Assembly: GCF_938002845.1 (NCBI RefSeq)
Contig: NZ_CALKZP010000058.1
Coordinates: 42,544-106,543 of the forward strand
Source: an uncultured Campylobacter sp.
GTDB taxonomy: Bacteria; Campylobacterota; Campylobacteria; Campylobacterales; Campylobacteraceae
Length of the DNA: 64,000 bases
Reading direction: 5' to 3'
Positions within the stretch are counted from its first letter, which is position 1; every line of letters starts with the position of its first letter. The notes under the pieces were generated by a model. It was not told where the DNA came from. It saw nothing but the letters and a program-made list of their open reading frames with translations, and ran no database searches. Below, piece by piece: positions 17,818-25,789 of the stretch. Both the position numbers and the translations under genes were made by a program.

Positions 17818-19659
17818 ATGGCAAAGAAAAAATTTAAGACCGAAGTGAATGATCTGCTAAATTTGATGATCCATTCGCTTTATTCGAACAAGGAGATTTT
17901 CCTGCGCGAGCTCATCTCAAACGCAAGCGACGCACTGGATAAATTAAACTATCTAAGCCTTACGAACGACGATTACAAGGCGCTTTCGTATGTGCCGCGC
18001 ATCGATATAAAGATCGACAAAGAGGCCAAAACGCTAAGCATCGGCGACAACGGCATCGGCATGGACGAGGCCGAGCTCGAGAGCAATCTCGGCACTATCG
18101 CACGCAGCGGCACGAAGGGCTTTATGGCGAGCCTTAGCGGCGATGCGGCGAAGGACAGCAACCTCATCGGGCAGTTCGGCGTCGGGTTTTATTCGGCGTT
18201 TATGGTTGCAGATCGTATCGAGGTAATCAGCCGCAAGCCGCTCTCGCAGGACGCCTTTAAATGGAGCAGCGATGCCAGCAACTACATGGTCGAAAAGGCG
18301 GAGAAAGAGGACTTCGGCACGACGATAATCCTGCATATGAAAGATGAGGAGTTTTTGGACGAATATAGGCTCGAAGGCATCATCAAAAAATACTCCAACC
18401 ACATTCCCTATCCGATCTTTATGGATAAAGAAGAATACGTACCCGCGCAAAAAGAGGGCGAGCAGGGGCATAGCGAGGTTAAAAACGTCCAGATCAACCG
18501 CGCGAGCGCGCTTTGGCAGCTGCCAAAAAGTAGCCTAAAGCCGAGCGATTATAATGAATTTTACAAGCAGATCAGCCACGATAGCGGCGATCCGCTGTTT
18601 TACATCCACACCAAGGCCGAGGGCACGCACGAATACACGACGCTTTTTTACGTGCCGAGCAGCGAGCCCTTCGATCTATACCGCGTCGATTATCAAAGCG
18701 GCGTGAAGCTCTACGTCAAGCGCGTTTTCATCACCGACGACGCCAAAGAGCTGCTGCCTAGCTACCTGCGTTTCGTGCGCGGCATAATGGACGTCGAGGA
18801 TCTGCCGCTAAACGTAAGTCGCGAAATTTTGCAAGAAAATCGAATTCTAGCCTACGTCCGCGAACAGAGCGTCAAAAAAATTCTATCCGAGCTGCAGAAG
18901 CTTTTGCAAAGCGATCGCGAAAAATACATAAAATTTTACGAATTATTCGGCAAGGTTTTGAAAGAGGGACTTTACGGCTTCGGCGCAAACAAAGAGGAAA
19001 TTTTAAAGCTCTGTCTTTTCAAATCAAACCTGCGAGACGGCCTTATCACACTTGGTGAGTATAAGGAAAAAATGGGCGCGGAGCAAAAAGAGATCTATTA
19101 TATCGCGGGAAATAGCGCCGCGATGCTTAAAAGCTCGCCTCTGATAGAGAAATTTAACGCCGAGGGCACGGAGGTGCTGCTTTGCGACGATGAGATCGAT
19201 ACGATTGTGATGCCTGGCATTTTTGAGTTTGACAAAACGCCGGTTAAAAACGCGACTTCGATCAAGCAGGAGGCTTCGGAGGGCGATGCCGCGACGCCGC
19301 AAGCCAAAGAGATCGCTGCAAAGATCAAAGAAATTTTAGGCGAACGCGTCAAGGATGTTAAAATTTCATCGCGTCTAAGCGGCTCGCTTTCCTGCCTTAT
19401 TTTTGACGAGAATGATCCCGATTTTGCGACGCAGCAGCTGCTTAAGCAGATGGGAGGCCGCAATCTGCCGCCGGTAAAGCCGATTTTGGAGATCAATGCG
19501 GATCACGAGATCATCAAAAAGCTGCAGGCCGATAGGCTGATGCTGCCGCAAGTAGCCGAGATAATCTACGATCTGGCGCGCCTTAGCGAGGGGCAGGAGC
19601 TGGAAAATCCGAGCGAGTTTATTAAAAACGTAAACGAGCTGATCGCAAAGGCTCTATAG
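17818..19659 (+). CDS. htpG: chaperone HtpG (Hsp90)
   Basis: ATP-dependent Hsp90 chaperone, 613 aa. N-terminal GHKL ATPase motifs are intact: ELISNASDALDKL (N box), GDNGIGMDEAEL (G1), and GQFGVGFYSAFMV (G2), with GTTIILHM closing the pocket. The middle domain carries LPLNVSREILQENR and the C-terminal dimerisation domain ends near residue 610. ATG at 17818 follows AAAAAGGA. Transcribed alone: a strong promoter upstream and a strong terminator downstream. Confidence 0.96.
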   Translation: MAKKKFKTEVNDLLNLMIHSLYSNKEIFLRELISNASDALDKLNYLSLTNDDYKALSYVPRIDIKIDKEAKTLSIGDNGIGMDEAELESNLGTIARSGTKGFMASLSGDAAKDSNLIGQFGVGFYSAFMVADRIEVISRKPLSQDAFKWSSDASNYMVEKAEKEDFGTTIILHMKDEEFLDEYRLEGIIKKYSNHIPYPIFMDKEEYVPAQKEGEQGHSEVKNVQINRASALWQLPKSSLKPSDYNEFYKQISHDSGDPLFYIHTKAEGTHEYTTLFYVPSSEPFDLYRVDYQSGVKLYVKRVFITDDAKELLPSYLRFVRGIMDVEDLPLNVSREILQENRILAYVREQSVKKILSELQKLLQSDREKYIKFYELFGKVLKEGLYGFGANKEEILKLCLFKSNLRDGLITLGEYKEKMGAEQKEIYYIAGNSAAMLKSSPLIEKFNAEGTEVLLCDDEIDTIVMPGIFEFDKTPVKNATSIKQEASEGDAATPQAKEIAAKIKEILGERVKDVKISSRLSGSLSCLIFDENDPDFATQQLLKQMGGRNLPPVKPILEINADHEIIKKLQADRLMLPQVAEIIYDLARLSEGQELENPSEFIKNVNELIAKAL

Positions 19660-19700
19660 ATTATCTAAATTTAGAGCTTCGATCCGCTATCTAAATTCCG

Positions 19701-19741
19701 CGCGGCTACATAGGCTGTATAAATCTATGTAGCCGCGTTTT
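19701..19741 (+). terminator. rho-independent terminator of htpG
   Basis: A perfect 13-bp stem (CGCGGCTACATAG 19701-19713 with 19725-19737), an 11-base loop and TTTT at 19738-19741. It ends the htpG transcript 40 bases after the stop. Confidence 0.9.
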
Positions 19742-19815
19742 AAATTTAAAGAGAAATTTCAGCGGGCAAGCTTCGCCGCGCTTTCTAAATTTTAAAATTT
19801 AAAAGCGGCGGAATT

Positions 19816-20188
19816 TCACTCTTTGATTTCGGTAAAAATTTTATTTGGCGGCTCGGTTTGGCGTTTTGAAAATTTTGAGGTTTTGATCGCTTTTATTCGC
19901 GAGTCGAGGTTGGGGCGCAAGCCAAAAATATTCATAAAGGCGGGCGAGCCGTTCTTTGACATAATGCCCTCGAAAAACTCCTTCGCACCGCCCGCGTGCC
20001 CGTAAGCGCACTCTAAAATTTTAAGCGCCTCGGCGTCTGCTGCGGTCTCTTGCGAGCGCGAGAACTTGCTGTTTGCCGCAACCGAGACTTATAATGAAAT
20101 TTTATCGTCGGAATATCAGCGAGACCGCGAGCGCGCTGCCTATGCTTTTGGCGCAGTCACGGTGCTTGAAGTGCGATAGCTCGTGCGG
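19816..20188 (-). pseudogene. M48-family zinc metallopeptidase remnant
   Basis: On the minus strand the region encodes pieces of a YggG/HtpX-type M48 peptidase. HELSHFKHRD (HExxH zinc motif) is at 20185-20156, then a stop after SLIFRR. In another frame follow SRSQETAADAEALK, which keeps the third zinc ligand pattern ExxAD, and an intact-looking C-terminus (FGLRPNLDSRIKAI) ending at 19816. The two parts are out of frame, with a stop between, and everything upstream of the HExxH motif is missing. The break coincides with the start of the PBP2 fragment on the other strand. Confidence 0.75.
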
Positions 20189-20551
20189 CGCGGTATGTAT
20201 GAGGTCGGCAACAACCCCGACGGAGGCACCGCCTACAAGCTCATCCATACCGCAGTAGTGCCTCTAGCGGTCAAGACCGGTACCGCACAGGTCGTGGGCA
20301 TCTCTCAGACCGCCAAAAAGCGAATGAAAGAGGTCGATATGGACTACTTCCACCGCTCGCACGCTTGGATGACTAGCTTCGGGCCGTACGACAAGCCGCA
20401 ATACGCCGTAACCGTGCTCGTAGAACACGGCGGAGGAGGCGGAAGCGCGGCAGGTCCAGTGATAATGCAAATCTACGAAAAGCTCGCCCAGATGGGCTAT
20501 ATCGACGCCAACGCAACGACTAGCAAAGATACTGTAAAGAAAACGAAGTAG
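20183..20551 (+). pseudogene. mrdA: C-terminal fragment of penicillin-binding protein 2
   Basis: The frame encodes the last ~120 residues of a class B PBP of the PBP2 (MrdA) type. It begins at GMYEVGNNPDGGTAYKL and includes the KTGTAQ transpeptidase box, then SHAWMTSFGPYDKPQYAVTV and GGGGGSAAGPV near the end. The Ser-x-x-Lys and Ser-x-Asn motifs, transmembrane anchor and N-terminal domains are absent. A stop (TAG) lies just upstream in frame. It joins head-to-head with the M48 fragment, both lacking their 5' parts. A full mrdA must exist elsewhere if the cell is rod shaped. Confidence 0.8.
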
Positions 20552-20916
20552 GGCGGAATTTAAAATTATAAAATTTTAGAATTATATCCGTCCTTCGCGG
20601 ACTTGGAATTTTATCTAGTCTCCATGGTTTTGAAATTTTAAAATTTATCCCACCTCCGTGAGCCTGAAATTTTAAAATTTCGTGCAGGCTAGAGGTATAG
20701 AATTTATCTTGTATTTAGGATTTAGAATTTTAAAATTTCATACAACCCATGCTTTATCTGCTCTAAATTTTAAAATTTAACGCAGCTCGGTAACGTTAAA
20801 TTTCAAAATTCTACCTAGCAATGGGCTTGAATTTTTGACGTGCTAATTTAAATGCACCATAAGAATAAGGCGGTAGAATACGCCAAAATATCTTTTTATA
20901 AAAATGGGGAAATTCT
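20552..20916. repeat. spacer made of repeated AAATTTTAAAATTT words
   Basis: No gene. At least five blocks of the form GAAATTTTAAAATTT, or close variants, occur at roughly 50-60-base intervals, each next to a short variable GC-richer piece. The palindromic word also appears in most other spacers between 10 and 47 kb. No T-run terminator is obvious. Confidence 0.6.
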
Positions 20917-21564
20917 ATGCGAGATTACGATAAAGAGCCGATAGTGATAAAAAATGACTATTTGTTAAAAAGCGAATTAGCTATAAGAATTTTCTTTTTA
21001 ATATTGGCATCAATCTTCGCTATTAGATGTATTTTTCCTATAGAAAGCCTTTTTAATAATGCCCTTAGAAAGAGCGAGCTAGCGCTTTGCATATGTGTAT
21101 TTTTTGGTTCAATTTTTAAAGATTTGGCAATGGTAAGAGGTATGCTGGCAAATAACTTACAAATTAGAATTTTTAATAAAAGAATTGAATGCGATTATGT
21201 AGACTTTGCCGGTAATTGTAAAATTTTAGAATTTGGAGTTGATGAAAAAACAAAAATTACATACTCATATATGCCTAGGTTTGGCGAAAAAATTGGTAAT
21301 AAGCCTAATATGAAAATATCAGAAAAAATAGCTGATACTTTAGTCTATATACCGGCTATGCTAATAAATATGTCTTTTGTTTTAATATTTCAAATTCTAA
21401 AGCTTTTTAAAATAGAAAGATATTATATATTAGACAATGGCAGCATGACCATATCGATCAGACAAAATCAAGAGATTATTGATAAATTTGGAGATGTTGC
21501 TTTCGACAAAGAGAGTTTGACTTTGAGCCTGATAAACCATAGCTCTAAAATTTTTAATACGTAA
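20917..21564 (+). CDS. AT-rich hypothetical membrane protein
   Basis: A 215-aa protein I do not recognise. Two hydrophobic helices in the N-terminal third (IRIFFLILASIFAIRCIF; LALCICVFFGSIF) and one near residues 147-165 (PAMLINMSFVLIFQILKLF). The soluble parts are beta-rich and could be a PH-like (bPH) fold, but no motif proves it. ATG follows GGGGAAATTCT. Base composition is clearly AT-rich against the GC-rich flanking genes, and a decayed small membrane gene follows after 8 bases. Both suggest recent acquisition. Confidence 0.6.
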   Translation: MRDYDKEPIVIKNDYLLKSELAIRIFFLILASIFAIRCIFPIESLFNNALRKSELALCICVFFGSIFKDLAMVRGMLANNLQIRIFNKRIECDYVDFAGNCKILEFGVDEKTKITYSYMPRFGEKIGNKPNMKISEKIADTLVYIPAMLINMSFVLIFQILKLFKIERYYILDNGSMTISIRQNQEIIDKFGDVAFDKESLTLSLINHSSKIFNT

Positions 21565-21572
21565 GGAAAGAG

Positions 21573-21882
21573 ATGCAAGAATATGGCTTAAAAATTTTTA
21601 ATATAGATAAGGGATTATTTGTATTGACTATGTTGATGAGTATAAGGACCCTGCAGGCTTGTTCCGAGAAGCATTTAGAGCGGATATTTCTTTTCGGTGC
21701 TTTTAAGAGAGGCGCTTGCCGATAAGCCGAATATTAAGTAGCCTTACGAGGAATATAAAATCTCAAATAGGGCAAAAATAATATATCACTATGTCGAATG
21801 CATACTTTGGTTTGTAGTAAATGCTTCTATTTGGGTGAGTGTCATAATTACGATTATAGGCTTAGTAATGTCGAAATTTTAG
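21573..21882 (+). pseudogene. decayed small membrane-protein gene
   Basis: An ATG with a good ribosome site (AAGGAAAG) begins MQEYGLKIFNIDKG, then the likely original frame shifts (YVDEYKDPAGLFREAF), meets a stop at ISFRCF, continues as EALADKPN, meets a TAG, and resumes as PYEEYKISNRAKIIYHY into a terminal hydrophobic helix (ASIWVSVIITIIGLVM) ending at 21882. One frameshift and two stops break a frame of about 103 codons. The current 5' open frame codes for only 50 aa. AT-rich like the gene before it. Confidence 0.6.
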
Positions 21883-21898
21883 ATTAGAGGTATAAATA

Positions 21899-21907
21899 TG
21901 ATATAAT
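21899..21907 (+). promoter_or_regulatory. extended -10 promoter of the porin gene
   Basis: TG-A-TATAAT (21899-21907), an extended -10 box. No good -35 is visible, as is common in Campylobacter. The porin ATG lies 70 bases further, behind AAAGGAG. Confidence 0.55.
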
Positions 21908-21977
21908 TCATTTCGAAAATATTGATACAAGATTAAAATTTCGATTTAAATTCTATTTTAATGAAAGGAGATTTCGA

Positions 21978-23369
21978 ATGAAACTCATCAAACTAAGTTT
22001 GGCTGCGGCGGTTTGCGCATGTGCGGTATCCTCGCTAAGCGCGGCGGATAGCGTAGCCGAGGCGATCACTAACGGTAAGTTTGGCGGAACGGTAAAGACC
22101 ACTTACGCCAATAAAACCGTAGATAATAGAGGCGAAGCCGCTACGGGCGACAACGACTACGAGGCATTCGGCGTGGGTCTTGAGCTCGGATATGTCACCG
22201 ATCCTCTTTACGGCTTTAGAATAGGGCTTACCGGGCAAGGCTGGTTGATGCCGTATCACGTAGGCTCAAGCAATAAGACCGCCTACGATAAGGAGTGGTA
22301 TACTAAAGGTGCGGTATTATCTGAATTATACCTGGGATACGGCATAGGCAATACCGATATAAAGGCGGGTAGACAATATGTCGTAACTCCGCTCGTTGCG
22401 GGCAACTATACGAGGGCGTTTAAAGAGGCTTTCGAGGGCGTAGCGATATCCAATAAAGATATCCCCGATACTACATTGTGGGGCGGATGGTTTTATAAAT
22501 TCCAAGGCAGGAGCAAAACCGCTATGGGCGCTCCGGCTGGCGAAGGAAAGGCTCCTTTATTTAAAGATAGGGTGATTCTGGGTAATATGACGGGTCCGGT
22601 CGCCGTAAAATTTGAAAATATCTTCTCCGCATACGTTCAAAATAAATCCTTGCCTTATACTACTTTGACCGGCGCTTACGCAGCGGTAACGGACGTAAAA
22701 CCCGCTAACGCATTAAAAGACGGCGACGTTAGCCTGTATCTTGCCGAGGTGAACGTAAAAGTGCCGGTAGGTGAGGTTTTAAAGCTAGGATTTGATCTTA
22801 ACTACAAAGGCTCGCGCGTGGACGGAGGGCTGGAGCCAAGAAGGCTTGACGGCGATATGTTTGGCGCAAGAGTCTCGGTTAGTGAGTTTTTCGGATTCGG
22901 TCTATCGTATGCCTATACGACCGTTAGCGACGACGATGCCGTTATTTTGGGCGTCGGTAACGGCCCTGGATCATACACCGCTCTGCCTATTAGAGGTCCG
23001 TTTGTCTTTACAGGATATGCGGGTATGGATACGCATAAGGTCGTGCTTGATTACAACTTCGGCGCTATTGGCCTAGATGGCTTCAAAACCGCACTACACT
23101 ACGTAAAAGGTGATCAAGACAGAGTAGGCGGCACGAATAATATCAATGCTAGTGGGGCTGCGGGTCAAAGGATCGGCACCAGCATGGACGTAGAGGGCTG
23201 GGCGGTAACGGCAAACTACGCTCCTAAGGCCATTAAGGGGCTAAGCTTGGGCGTAACCTACACTGCGCTTGAAAGAAGCGACCACTACGCTAGCGGCGTA
23301 AATAGAAAGTTCGACGAGAACGAGATATGGTTGCAGGCTGCGTATAAATTTGATCTAAGCGGCAACTAA
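21978..23369 (+). CDS. OprD/MOMP-family outer-membrane porin
   Basis: A 463-aa porin with a Sec signal peptide (LIKLSLAAAVCACAVSSLSAAD, cut near residue 23). The mature start DSVAEAITNGKFGGTVKTTY is typical of Campylobacter OprD-like porins, and the body is amphipathic beta-strands with alternating Gly/Tyr/aromatic residues (FGLSYAYTTV; VTYTALERS). It ends with a beta-strand (WLQAAYKFDL). It should allow small solutes and ions through the outer membrane. Strong ribosome site AAAGGAG, its own promoter and a downstream hairpin, so it is monocistronic. Substrate cannot be read from the sequence. Confidence 0.85.
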   Translation: MKLIKLSLAAAVCACAVSSLSAADSVAEAITNGKFGGTVKTTYANKTVDNRGEAATGDNDYEAFGVGLELGYVTDPLYGFRIGLTGQGWLMPYHVGSSNKTAYDKEWYTKGAVLSELYLGYGIGNTDIKAGRQYVVTPLVAGNYTRAFKEAFEGVAISNKDIPDTTLWGGWFYKFQGRSKTAMGAPAGEGKAPLFKDRVILGNMTGPVAVKFENIFSAYVQNKSLPYTTLTGAYAAVTDVKPANALKDGDVSLYLAEVNVKVPVGEVLKLGFDLNYKGSRVDGGLEPRRLDGDMFGARVSVSEFFGFGLSYAYTTVSDDDAVILGVGNGPGSYTALPIRGPFVFTGYAGMDTHKVVLDYNFGAIGLDGFKTALHYVKGDQDRVGGTNNINASGAAGQRIGTSMDVEGWAVTANYAPKAIKGLSLGVTYTALERSDHYASGVNRKFDENEIWLQAAYKFDLSGN

Positions 23370-23375
23370 AGCTTT

Positions 23376-23403
23376 AAAGAGTGGAGTATTTCCGCTCTTT
23401 CTC
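23376..23403 (+). terminator. probable terminator of the porin gene
   Basis: AAAGAGTGG (23376-23384) pairs with CCGCTCTTT (23392-23400), with one G-T pair and a 7-base loop. The T-run is short (TTTCTC), so termination may be partial. Confidence 0.6.
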
Positions 23404-23478
23404 ATCCGTATTATTTTGCCTCGTATATGACGCAAAAAGAGCGTTAAACCCGAAAAATTTATTCTTTCCCATCATGCA

Positions 23479-23504
23479 TTATCAAGCGGGCTCGCGCTTG
23501 ATAA
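23479..23504. other. isolated perfect hairpin in the porin 3' spacer
   Basis: TTATCAAGCG (23479-23488) and CGCTTGATAA (23495-23504) form a perfect 10-bp stem with a 6-base loop. No T-run on either strand. The rest of the spacer 23404-23727 holds only AT-rich words and no gene. Confidence 0.5.
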
Positions 23505-23727
23505 ATGTTTCATCCTAGCTCCTTAAATTTAAACATGCTCTTAAATTTTAAATGAAACGGAGGTAAAATTTATCTCTAAAATTTCGCCGCAGAGCTTGAC
23601 GTACCGAAATTTAAATAAAGCTTGGGCGTTGAAATTTTGACGAGGATTTTGTTCTGCGCGCTTTATAGGAATTTTAAATTTATAAAAATTTTAAAAATTT
23701 CCTTACAATTACAAGAAATATACCTTT

Positions 23728-24219
23728 CTAGCGTTTTAAATCTTTTGATACGAAAGTTACTTGAATATTTTCTTTCGGGACAAATTTATTTAAACTTGCA
23801 CCGCCCCTATACTCTTCTAATGCGTCTTTTAAAATTTTAACTATCTCATCCCTTGATATACCATAAGTATGGGTTTTTATAGACTTTAATTCATATAAGA
23901 TTTTAAAAGGGTTGTCCGTAATTTTTGTGCTAGTATTTTTATTGTTTATATCTCTTAAATCAAGCTCAATATCTTGATCATCATAGTGTAAAACCCAGAT
24001 CCGTTCTCCGCTCCATCCGTCTCTATGATCTGGCAAATGTAAATTAACGACAGATATTAGCCAAACGTCTCTTTGCCTATCAATCACCCAGTAGAGTTGA
24101 TCAATTAAATAATCCGAGTATTCTTCTTCATTATACTTGCGGCAGCATGTATTTATAATGTTTATAATATCATATTTCTCCAAGTCCTCTTTTGAAATAT
24201 ATTCCGCTACAAACGCCAT
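23728..24219 (-). CDS. orphan AT-rich hypothetical protein
   Basis: A 163-aa soluble protein, acidic, with no signal peptide or membrane segment. N-terminal helix (ISKEDLEKYDIINIINTCCRK), an aromatic beta-rich middle (RDVWLISVVNLHLPDHRDGW, WVLHYDDQDIELDL) and a C-terminal helix before VPKENIQVTF. I do not recognise the family; the size, acidity and orphan setting resemble immunity proteins, which is only a guess. The ribosome site AGGAGG is near perfect. AT-rich against its neighbours, in a zone with pseudogenes. Confidence 0.6.
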   Translation of the reverse strand: MAFVAEYISKEDLEKYDIINIINTCCRKYNEEEYSDYLIDQLYWVIDRQRDVWLISVVNLHLPDHRDGWSGERIWVLHYDDQDIELDLRDINNKNTSTKITDNPFKILYELKSIKTHTYGISRDEIVKILKDALEEYRGGASLNKFVPKENIQVTFVSKDLKR

Positions 24220-24608
24220 CGCTTCCTCCTAAAATTTTAATTCGATTATACTCTCGATAATTTATGCTAGCCTTATGCTCTCATGAATGTATCGTGAGTA
24301 TGAAATTTTTTAAGTTCGCACTATAGCAAGGCTCATATAGATGCAAATTGTAAGGGTTTTTGTGGATACTTTTCGTTTACGAGCTGGCGAGTAAGAGGCA
24401 CATAAACTTAAGTTGCGAGCGGTTGGTTTAATATAGTCTGATAGATGAAATTTTAAATCGAGAATTCGGGTAAATTTTAAATCTAAAAACCGATAAATTT
24501 AATAAACACTTCACAAAAATTTCGTCAAAATTTCAAAAATCCCGTCAAGGTCTCAGCTAAACCTCGGCGGAATTTTAAAATTTAGAAATTCTAGGATTTC
24601 AAGCGGCG
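24220..24608. other. AT-rich spacer, nothing identified
   Basis: No gene, RNA or clear hairpin seen. It contains a few AAATTTTAAA words and short GTCAAAATTTC repeats near its right end. Confidence 0.5.
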
Positions 24609-25280
24609 TTATTTCTTCGCGCTAGAAGCGTCCATAAAGGCCTGCTCTTCGGCGCTCGGTTTGTATTCGTCGCCGAAAAATTCCTTCTTTGCCTTGATCT
24701 TTTCCTGCATCATCTTCTTTTCGTAAATTTTATACGTCGGTCGCCAGTACTCCAGGTAGTTGCGAAGCCCGATGCCATGCCCTGCGCTTACGTGGCAGCT
24801 CGCGCATTTAAGCTCCTTATCTGTTCCCAAGAGCTTTTTATAGTGCGCGTGCATGCGCTGCGCCTGCTCGGAGGTGATCTTGCTGTCGATCACGGTGGCG
24901 TGGCAGCTTGTGCAGCCGTTGTCAAACACATAGTGCTCACGGTTTTCGCGCCTTTTATTCCAGTCGTATTTTTCAGGCTCGTCAAAGAAGTGCGAGTAGC
25001 CCTCTAACACGCCGTTTTTGGCCTTTTGATAGACGTATTTTACGATATTGTCGTGCGGCAGGTGGCAGTCGACGCATTTGGCTTTGACGCCCGTTTTGCC
25101 CTTGCCCGAGTGGACGTCGTCTTGATAGGCGATCACCATCGGATCCATCTCGTGGCAGACGTCGCAAAATTTATCGGTGCTTGTTTTCTCAAGCGCGTAA
25201 TGCACCGGCACGACGACGAAAAACCCTATAATACCGCTTATTAAGATGATAAGCGCTAGTAATTTTTTAGAAATTCTCAT
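24609..25280 (-). CDS. NapC/NrfH-family membrane tetraheme cytochrome c
   Basis: A 223-aa quinol dehydrogenase from the ATG at 25280, which overlaps the previous stop (ATGA). A longer frame to 25364 runs into the upstream gene. One N-terminal membrane anchor (LLALIILISGIIGFFVVV, residues ~6-23), then four CxxCH heme sites: CDVCH, CVDCH, CTSCH, CASCH. The anchor takes electrons from menaquinol and passes them to a periplasmic partner. Here the partner is the tetraheme cytochrome and the flavoprotein encoded just upstream, as in the Wolinella fcc operon. Nitrite reductase NrfA is not nearby, so NrfH proper is unlikely. Confidence 0.85.
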   Translation of the reverse strand: MRISKKLLALIILISGIIGFFVVVPVHYALEKTSTDKFCDVCHEMDPMVIAYQDDVHSGKGKTGVKAKCVDCHLPHDNIVKYVYQKAKNGVLEGYSHFFDEPEKYDWNKRRENREHYVFDNGCTSCHATVIDSKITSEQAQRMHAHYKKLLGTDKELKCASCHVSAGHGIGLRNYLEYWRPTYKIYEKKMMQEKIKAKKEFFGDEYKPSAEEQAFMDASSAKK

Positions 25281-25714
25281 GGTGTCACCCCCATCCATTG
25301 CGGCACTTCGTGCTCGTGGCATTCGGTACACATATTCGTAGATGCCTTGTGCTCGTTGTGGCATTCGTCGCAGTATAGCGTAGGACCGTCGTGGACGGAG
25401 TTATGCGGATTAGCCTTGAGCGCATCCATAAATTTAAGCCTCAAAGCAAGCTGCTTTTTGTCGCCGTGACAGCTGATACAGCCCTTGTCGCCGATGCTTT
25501 TAAATTTAGACGGATCGCTTCCTTGATTTACGTGGCAATCGACGCAGTCGAACGACAAATGCTCGTGATGAGGTTTGATTTTGTATTTTGCCCGAAGCTC
25601 ATCTGAAACGACTATGTTCGTGGCGTTGGCGTCATTAGCGCTCGGCGCGCCGAACAAAGTCGCGATGATACAGCACAAAATTAATGCCGTAAAACTGAAA
25701 TTTTTCATTTGCAA
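25277..25714 (-). CDS. periplasmic tetraheme cytochrome c (flavocytochrome heme subunit)
   Basis: A 145-aa exported protein with a Sec signal peptide (FSFTALILCCIIATLFGAP) and four CxxCH motifs (CVDCH, CISCH, CDECH, CTECH). It resembles the cytochrome domain of Shewanella flavocytochrome c fumarate reductase, here a separate subunit. It should carry electrons from the NapC-like anchor to the FAD subunit. A hairpin lies in the 75-base gap before it. Confidence 0.85.
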   Translation of the reverse strand: MQMKNFSFTALILCCIIATLFGAPSANDANATNIVVSDELRAKYKIKPHHEHLSFDCVDCHVNQGSDPSKFKSIGDKGCISCHGDKKQLALRLKFMDALKANPHNSVHDGPTLYCDECHNEHKASTNMCTECHEHEVPQWMGVTP

Positions 25715-25728
25715 CCTTTTAGAAAACT

Positions 25729-25763
25729 GCCTTGCGGGTCCGCTTTCGCTAACCCGGCAAGGC
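25729..25763 (-). promoter_or_regulatory. intercistronic hairpin in the fcc-type operon
   Basis: GCCTTGC-GGGT (25729-25739) pairs with ACCC-g-GCAAGGC (25752-25763) with one bulged G: an 11-bp stem and 12-base loop. It sits between the flavoprotein and cytochrome genes. The minus-strand sequence after it is AGTTTTCT, only a short U-run, so it may be a leaky terminator or an mRNA-stability element. Confidence 0.6.
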
Positions 25764-25789
25764 TTAAGAGAGCCTACGCTCCGACTAAA

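Noticed and set aside
19823..20005. Plus-strand frame of 60 codons over the M48 remnant
   Set aside because: The minus strand carries recognisable M48 sequence here; the plus-strand frame has no ribosome site or family.
24609..25364. Longer NapC-like protein starting at 25364
   Set aside because: The extra 28 residues lie within the upstream cytochrome gene; the ATG at 25280 gives the normal short N-terminus before the membrane anchor.
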